Positions 60,341-64,000 of a stretch of 64,000 nucleotides of DNA are shown here, piece after piece. The stretch's first letter is position 1, and the number at the start of each line of letters is the position of its first letter. A program made the translations under genes and the position numbers. Location of the stretch: positions 1 to 64,000 of the IMG/VR virus record IMGVR_UViG_3300006104_000014; one strand, 5' to 3'. Source of the DNA: a virus. A model generated the notes under the pieces. It was not told the origin of the DNA. It worked only from the letters and a program-made list of their open reading frames with translations, and did no database searches.

Positions 60341-60679
60341 CTACAGATCTTGCAACTCTTCGTCTTCTGCAAAGATGTTACCATCAAACACATCGGTCTC
60401 ATCGACGTCATCGATTCCAAAGACCTCATCGGCCATCTCTTCAACCTCTTCAAGGAGGTCGGATGAGAAGGTGGTCACCACAGGAAGCACCTTAGCAACA
60501 TTGTCACCAGTGTGGACCTCCTCGGAAACTCGACCACTCTTGTCCTCCCAAAGTACTCGGACGAAGTAGTCGCCCTCGTGATCTTCGGTTGGCACCTCAA
60601 TGACCACACCGTTCCATTCCTTGGAACGTGGGGTCTTCTTCCGCCAAGTGACCTTTTGGCCCTCTGAGAAGTTCATCAT
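60341..60679 (-). CDS. SH3-like early protein B (paralogue)
   Basis: The 112-residue protein (MMNFSEGQKVTWRKKTPRSK...) resembles protein A at 55693-56019 over about 60 residues (GQxVTW, WNGVV, DKSGRVSEE, then a Val/Leu strand), so the two are paralogues. The C-terminal 40 residues are acidic (EEVEEMADEVFGIDDVDETD). Preceded by hammerhead HH7. Function unknown. Confidence 0.65.
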   Translation of the reverse strand: MMNFSEGQKVTWRKKTPRSKEWNGVVIEVPTEDHEGDYFVRVLWEDKSGRVSEEVHTGDNVAKVLPVVTTFSSDLLEEVEEMADEVFGIDDVDETDVFDGNIFAEDEELQDL

Positions 60680-60695
60680 TTCTATCTCCTTACTA

Positions 60696-60753
60696 TTAGC
60701 CTGTCATCTTCAGCACCGGGTGGCTAATCCCGATGGACCTATTAGGTTTCGAC
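60696..60753 (-). ncRNA. Type II hammerhead ribozyme HH7
   Basis: GTC, GAAA, stem III CCT-AAT-AGG, site GUC (cut between 60736 and 60735), stem I CATCGGG/CCCGGTG, core CTGAAGA, T-GAC, then GGCTAA complementary to TTAGCC in the loop (6 bp). Stem III is short. Confidence 0.88.
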
Positions 60754-60856
60754 TAACTACACTAATTAATTGACGGTAGCAACATTAAGTAGACTACATC
60801 TCAATGTTCCGTACCTACTACCTTACTTACTATACCCTTTATTTTAACGGGCTAAG

Positions 60857-60889
60857 AATGGGCCTTTTATTGTCATACCCAGGACATTA
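60857..60889 (-). repeat. Conserved intergenic hairpin motif, copy 2
   Basis: Minus strand ATGTCCTGGGTATGACAATA then AAAGGCCCATTC, matching copy 1 in TCCTGGGTAYGAC and TAAA..GCCCA. It follows the TAG stop of the 105-residue gene. Confidence 0.5.
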
Positions 60890-60898
60890 GGAGTGTTA

Positions 60899-61216
60899 CT
60901 ACCTTATTGCATCCACTCCGTAATATTGCCCATCCTTATCAATGAACTCTCTCTTCAACGTAGTCAATGCCCAATTTGAAGCATCCAAGAAGTTATCGAA
61001 AGATTGTTCAAACTTAGCTTCACCCATTCGTCCAGCAAGGCCAACTCCAGCTTTGAAGGATTCATCGGCCATATGAACAATATCAGCAAAACTGATATCA
61101 TCTTGCTTGGTTGGGTTCCAAGGACGTTCTTCAAGGGTCCAATAATAACCCTCATCACCCCCTACGCCACATTCCAACCAAAAAGCTCCGTCGATACTAT
61201 AGTTCTTACTATCCAT
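60899..61216 (-). CDS. Early protein of unknown function
   Basis: The 105-residue product (MDSKNYSIDGAFWLECGVGG...) has helices (FADIVHMADESFKAGVGLAG; FLDASNWALTTLKREFIDKD). TAATG overlap with the upstream gene. Its C-terminal half resembles that of the 117-residue protein at 58340. Not preceded by a ribozyme. Confidence 0.6.
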   Translation of the reverse strand: MDSKNYSIDGAFWLECGVGGDEGYYWTLEERPWNPTKQDDISFADIVHMADESFKAGVGLAGRMGEAKFEQSFDNFLDASNWALTTLKREFIDKDGQYYGVDAIR

Positions 61217-61371
61217 TATGGCCTTTCATCTTCTTTCATCAAATCGTGATTAGCTGGTGGATAATCCCAATCTTCGGTGTGCATACAATCATACCCTGCA
61301 ATCCAGTTGGAGCACATCCTCAGATGGTTTTCACGGGCCAACACCATCTCTTCATACGAGTTGAATAGCAT
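61216..61371 (-). CDS. Small early protein
   Basis: ATG 61371 overlaps the upstream TAA (TAATG) and opens 51 codons (MLFNSYEEMVLARENHLRMC...), ending in TAATG with the next gene. Two Cys. The overlaps on both sides strongly suggest coupled translation. Confidence 0.6.
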   Translation of the reverse strand: MLFNSYEEMVLARENHLRMCSNWIAGYDCMHTEDWDYPPANHDLMKEDERP

Positions 61372-61610
61372 TAATCCTCCTCTCTTTCTCTTACTTCACT
61401 GTTGGTGACTCTACCGTTGATACCCAACGAATGATCAGGAGGGTTCAACAAAAGACCACGACTAGCCATGAAGTTGTCCATAATCACCTCACTAGCTTTG
61501 AGTCGGTCCTCGTTGAGTTGCAGGAGATCTTCATCGGTGATCTTCTCCTTACCATCAGCTACCATCACAAACATGTAGTAGTTGGCTAGATACTCTCTGG
61601 TAACTTCCAT
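61371..61610 (-). CDS. Early helical protein
   Basis: The 79-residue product (MEVTREYLANYYMFVMVADG...) is helical and charged (DLLQLNEDRLKASEVIMDNF). TAATG overlaps at both ends. Function unknown. Confidence 0.6.
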   Translation of the reverse strand: MEVTREYLANYYMFVMVADGKEKITDEDLLQLNEDRLKASEVIMDNFMASRGLLLNPPDHSLGINGRVTNSEVREREED

Positions 61611-61816
61611 TATATCTCCTCTACTGGTGGGTTACAACACTTACACTCGCCACCGCCCCCTGGGCCGGTAACTGAGAAACTACCATCTCTGTTTTGGGTC
61701 AATCCAGTCCATACTGCAACCTGACCATAATCTTCGATGGACCATACTGAGCCTGGAAAGGCCGTATGCATAGCAGCAACGAAATCATCTTCGTCCTTAA
61801 AAGCTACCTTACTCAT
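61610..61816 (-). CDS. Early protein with C-terminal Cys
   Basis: ATG 61816 (MSKVAFKDEDDFVAAMHTAF) overlaps the upstream stop by eight bases; the extension to 61840 is rejected. The 68-residue product ends GPGGGGECKCCNPPVEEI with three Cys. Function unknown. Confidence 0.6.
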   Translation of the reverse strand: MSKVAFKDEDDFVAAMHTAFPGSVWSIEDYGQVAVWTGLTQNRDGSFSVTGPGGGGECKCCNPPVEEI

Positions 61817-62192
61817 CGTTCTCCTTCTTAGCCAGCTCATTACGTTGGAAGATGTCCAAGGTCTCTTCGTAGGTCATACCGGCAACCTCGTACCATGGTG
61901 CATCGAACAGGTGGTGTCCTTCGAGTATGGCTACTGCACCATGCTCTTCACCAATCTGACCGCCAACCTGCCATCCTCCGGTGTTACAATTGTTTTCACT
62001 ATCATACGGACCGAACTCAAAGTACGTACTGATACTAAAGAACTCATCGTAGGCATTCTGGGAGATCAGCTCCTGAGACAACTGACCCAAGACGTACCTC
62101 TCCTGGGTTTCGTTGGACTCCTTTACTTCATCGGTCATGACATCATAACCACCATGACGTACTGCCATGTACTTGATTTCACGGTACTTCAT
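61809..62192 (-). CDS. Early protein of unknown function
   Basis: The 127-residue product (MKYREIKYMAVRHGGYDVMT...) is acidic with aromatic patches (YDEFFSISTYFEFGPYDSEN). It is preceded by AAGGAGCAATA. No motif is recognised. Confidence 0.6.
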   Translation of the reverse strand: MKYREIKYMAVRHGGYDVMTDEVKESNETQERYVLGQLSQELISQNAYDEFFSISTYFEFGPYDSENNCNTGGWQVGGQIGEEHGAVAILEGHHLFDAPWYEVAGMTYEETLDIFQRNELAKKENDE

Positions 62193-62204
62193 TATTGCTC
62201 CTTA

Positions 62205-62363
62205 CTAGTAGTTTGTCTTTTGACAATCTGGACAGGCCAACCACAACTCATCGGCTTGGGTATCTAGGTGGGCCCTCCATTGGTCATCATAACCATCTGG
62301 GTCAGCTACCTCCTCCTTCCACTTTTCGTCTCTAACCTTATAGCAAAAATCACACTGTTGCAT
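62205..62363 (-). CDS. Small zinc-knuckle early protein
   Basis: ATG 62363 (MQQCDFCYKVRDEKWKEEVA) is favoured over an upstream in-frame start that lies inside the previous gene; AGAAAG precedes it. The 52-residue product has CDFC and CPDC, one zinc knuckle. Confidence 0.55.
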   Translation of the reverse strand: MQQCDFCYKVRDEKWKEEVADPDGYDDQWRAHLDTQADELWLACPDCQKTNY

Positions 62364-62367
62364 TTGT

Positions 62368-62715
62368 TTACTTTCTGTTGTATGGGTTGTCACTGACATC
62401 AATCATCCAAGGGCTGACCCAACCGGTATCTTGCTTCTCTCGGATGTCCTTAGCGGTCATACCACAAGGGCAACCTTGATCACCCCACCAAATCAATGTA
62501 CCACAGCAAAGGGAAGGCTCCATACCGGGAACACGTCCAATCTTTTGCTTACACATCACACAAGGCTCATCCTTGTTGGTATCATCAACGAAGTGCATCA
62601 CCAAAACTTCTGGGTCAACGGTAACTCCAAGGTCATAAGCAGCACACATCCAACACCAGATGTGACCTTCATTCTTATCAATGAAGTACTCTAGCATCTC
62701 TTGGTCCACTGTCAT
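62368..62715 (-). CDS. Cys-rich early protein
   Basis: The 115-residue product (MTVDQEMLEYFIDKNEGHIW...) carries CWMCAAYD, CVMCKQKIG and CCGTLIWWGDQGCPCG, nine Cys in total and likely two zinc sites. It overlaps the upstream gene by ATGA. Function unknown. Confidence 0.6.
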   Translation of the reverse strand: MTVDQEMLEYFIDKNEGHIWCWMCAAYDLGVTVDPEVLVMHFVDDTNKDEPCVMCKQKIGRVPGMEPSLCCGTLIWWGDQGCPCGMTAKDIREKQDTGWVSPWMIDVSDNPYNRK

Positions 62716-62894
62716 CGCTTATCCTCTCTGTTAGACTTGAGCACATGCTCTTTCCCCCACATGGTTGCTTCGAACTCCGAAGCCGTAACCCTATTGGAGA
62801 CCCAATCACAAGTACATGTAACGATGTACCGTGGCTTATCCTTTTCAACTGGGATCTTACTCTCAGTCCAGATACTTACCGTTGCTTCATGCAT
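62712..62894 (-). CDS. Small early protein, family of the 63.3 kb protein
   Basis: The 60-residue product (MHEATVSIWTESKIPVEKDK...) has RYIVTCTCDWVSNRVTASEF, similar to AICECGWSDPKLYTTKFIAK in the 66-residue protein at 63322; both end in W(G/A)xxHV. They are paralogues with a C-x-C-x-W core. Confidence 0.6.
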   Translation of the reverse strand: MHEATVSIWTESKIPVEKDKPRYIVTCTCDWVSNRVTASEFEATMWGKEHVLKSNREDKR

Positions 62895-62896
62895 AC

Positions 62897-63139
62897 TTAC
62901 TCACTTTCTAGCATTTCGTCGTAACAACTACCACAAACAAACGTCCCAATCAACGCCCTTTCATCTAAGCGTAATTCAGGAAATGCTTTCTCTAAGGACA
63001 ACTCACGGTTAAGCCATTTCATTATCCTTTTCTCTTTTACGATCAAGAGGTAAATAATCTCACATTCTACACACTCAACCTCAACTCCAATCTTACCATG
63101 GCCAATACCATCTAGGTAGACCAAATCATAACTGTCCAA
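62897..63139 (-). CDS. CxxC...CxxC early protein, paralogue 2 (TTG start)
   Basis: TTG 63139 is preceded by a perfect AAGGAGGT at nine bases; no in-frame ATG is near. The 80-residue product contains CVECEIIYLLIVKEK, then MKWLNRELSLEKAFPEL and FVCGSCYDEML, matching the protein at 57097-57369. It directly follows promoter copy D, without a ribozyme. Confidence 0.6.
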   Translation of the reverse strand: MDSYDLVYLDGIGHGKIGVEVECVECEIIYLLIVKEKRIMKWLNRELSLEKAFPELRLDERALIGTFVCGSCYDEMLESE

Positions 63140-63149
63140 ACAGGTCTAC

Positions 63150-63226
63150 CTCCTTATCCTTAGTACATATTACCCCAAAGGATATATTATAATAAATTCC
63201 CGAATATTGCAAATTTATAATAAATA
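63150..63226 (-). promoter_or_regulatory. Promoter-leader repeat, copy D
   Basis: TTTGCAATATTCGGGAATTT then TATAAT (63191-63186), followed by TATCCTT..TGGGGTAATATGTACT..AAGGATA and directly AAGGAGG. Nearly identical to copy C. Here the leader stem sits against the ribosome site of the TTG-start gene. Confidence 0.75.
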
Positions 63227-63260
63227 AGAGTTACTACTGTTTCTCTGTCTATGGGTCCCT

Positions 63261-63289
63261 ATTATACCCCATCCAGTGTATGAGCATAA
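63261..63289 (-). promoter_or_regulatory. Possible second promoter upstream of copy D
   Basis: GGGTATAATAGGG contains TATAAT (63266-63261) and a weak TTATGC 17 bases upstream. The GGGTATAAT block recurs at 18.6 kb. Confidence 0.4.
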
Positions 63290-63313
63290 GAGACCTAATT
63301 GTAATAAGGTCTC
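63290..63313 (-). terminator. Stem-loop after the 66-residue gene
   Basis: GAGACCT-TATTACAATT-AGGTCTC pairs over seven bases nine bases after the stop codon. Only TTA follows, so it may be a weak terminator. Confidence 0.45.
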
Positions 63314-63321
63314 ACACAATA

Positions 63322-63522
63322 CTAACCCCACCTACTAAATATGGGTTTATCCACGTAAGTGCTTGTACTCACATGGTTTGAAGCCCAAACCTTTGCAATA
63401 AATTTGGTTGTATAAAGCTTGGGGTCAGACCATCCACATTCACATATTGCTTTGTAAAGGTGGACATTCTTACCACTTACTCTATATGGACCAACCTTAA
63501 CTGCTTTGGCGTAATGCTTCAT
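63322..63522 (-). CDS. Small early protein, C-x-C-x-W family
   Basis: The 66-residue product (MKHYAKAVKVGPYRVSGKNV...) is beta-rich with AICECGWSDPKLYTTKFIAK and VWASNHV. Paralogue of the protein at 62712-62894. ATGA overlap with the upstream gene; a stem-loop follows. Confidence 0.6.
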   Translation of the reverse strand: MKHYAKAVKVGPYRVSGKNVHLYKAICECGWSDPKLYTTKFIAKVWASNHVSTSTYVDKPIFSRWG

Positions 63523-63653
63523 TCTGACTCAGCAGGTGGAAAAGGCTCCTGGGACCATTCTTGCTTTTGAACGGTCTTACCAGACTTTTCTACTGACCAG
63601 GTAGTGCGTACCCAAGCACGTGCCTTTGAAACAAACTTAACTGTCTGACGCAT
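63519..63653 (-). CDS. Small basic early protein
   Basis: ATG 63653 opens 44 codons (MRQTVKFVSKARAWVRTTWS...), ending in an ATGA overlap with the next gene. Basic first half, Pro- and Glu-rich end. It follows the tRNA-Leu by 32 bases. Confidence 0.55.
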   Translation of the reverse strand: MRQTVKFVSKARAWVRTTWSVEKSGKTVQKQEWSQEPFPPAESE

Positions 63654-63684
63654 ATTATCTCTTTCTCTTACCCTTAATTGGGAG

Positions 63685-63766
63685 TGCCCGGAGCGGGACT
63701 CGAACCCGCACGACTTTCGTCACTGGCACCTAAAGCCAGCGTGTCTGCCTATTCCACCATCCGGGC
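63685..63766 (-). tRNA. tRNA-Leu (anticodon UAG)
   Basis: Acceptor GCCCGGA/TCCGGGC, anticodon stem CTGGC/GCCAG with loop TTTAGGT (TAG, reads CUA), a long variable arm TGACGAAAGTCG, and T arm GCGGG-TTCGAGT-CCCGC. It is a complete type II tRNA. Confidence 0.92.
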
Positions 63767-63771
63767 GGATA

Positions 63772-64000
63772 CTACAGAGTATAAACTTCCTTACCCTTTT
63801 GCTGGGAATACCTTACAGTAGCCCAACTTGAATCTAAAAGTGATCCATACTTATCTTCAGTAGCAACAATCATATTATCGGATACGTCAACAATTTTCCT
63901 ATTACGGTGAATAAAGGGCAACGACTCCAATACCGTTGTTTCACCCTTACTATAATCACCTTGCAGCTCCTTAAAGGTCGGAGGATAAACGTTAATTTTA
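63772..64000 (-). CDS. 3' end of a gene entering from the right edge
   Basis: The frame is open from base 64000 to TAG 63774-63772 with 75 codons (KINVYPPTFKELQGDYSKGE...TVRYSQQKGKEVYTL). The start lies outside. The composition is typical coding; no family is recognised from this piece. Confidence 0.65.
   Translation of the reverse strand, partial: KINVYPPTFKELQGDYSKGETTVLESLPFIHRNRKIVDVSDNMIVATEDKYGSLLDSSWATVRYSQQKGKEVYTL

Noticed and set aside
61216-62900. Further hammerheads between the genes upstream of 60.9 kb
   Set aside because: The genes overlap or nearly touch, and no CTGANGA plus GAAA pair was found there.
1-64000. Terminase, integrase or polymerase genes
   Set aside because: I looked for their motifs and found none; they must lie outside the window.

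Overview
The window is part of a tailed phage genome with a contractile (myovirus-type) tail. Almost every gene reads on the minus strand, so biological order runs from high to low coordinates. The coding DNA is A+T-rich, genes are packed with TAATG or ATGA overlaps, ribosome sites are GGAGG-like, and several phage NlpC/P60-type cysteine peptidases are present. These features suggest a Gram-positive host, but the sequence does not name one. No terminase, polymerase, integrase or repressor is visible, so those lie outside the window.

Region by region: (a) 64.0-55.7 kb holds small, early-type genes of mostly unknown function, a tRNA-Leu, four copies of a promoter-plus-leader repeat, and seven type II hammerhead ribozymes placed one before each gene or gene pair between 60.75 and 57.37 kb. 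(b) 55.4-49.6 kb is a transcription unit behind a TTGACA-17-TGTAAT promoter. Most of its products begin with the same short motif, M-(I)-N-W-x-(Q/E)-R-Y-(A/S). They include an amidase, zinc-binding proteins and unknowns, next to an untagged HNH-like protein. (c) 49.5-36.7 kb has a metallothionein-like Cys cluster protein, a papain-like protease, several large Cys-rich proteins, a Dps ferritin, a metallophosphoesterase, a permuted NlpC/P60 protein, tagged ParB-like and SET-domain proteins, and a holin-like protein. (d) 37.0-36.4 kb is an RNA cluster: tRNA-Thr, tRNA-Gln, tRNA-Ile, a tRNA 3' half and a structured non-tRNA RNA. (e) 36.3-1 kb is the head and tail module: a -1 frameshift fusion at an HIV-like slippery site, portal, DUF1003 protein, prohead protease, probable scaffold, major capsid protein, fibre-like genes, a wall peptidase, neck proteins, sheath, tube, tail assembly chaperone with its own -1 frameshift, tape measure, baseplate hub with NlpC/P60 domain, and a collagen-like fibre cut by the left edge.

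The main observations are the ribozyme array, which would cut one early transcript into separate mRNAs that each start with a hairpin, and the shared N-terminal tag on unrelated enzymes, which looks like an address signal (for example for packaging into the head). A tagged ParB-like paralogue with a stop codon inside its tag and a second programmed frameshift add to this.
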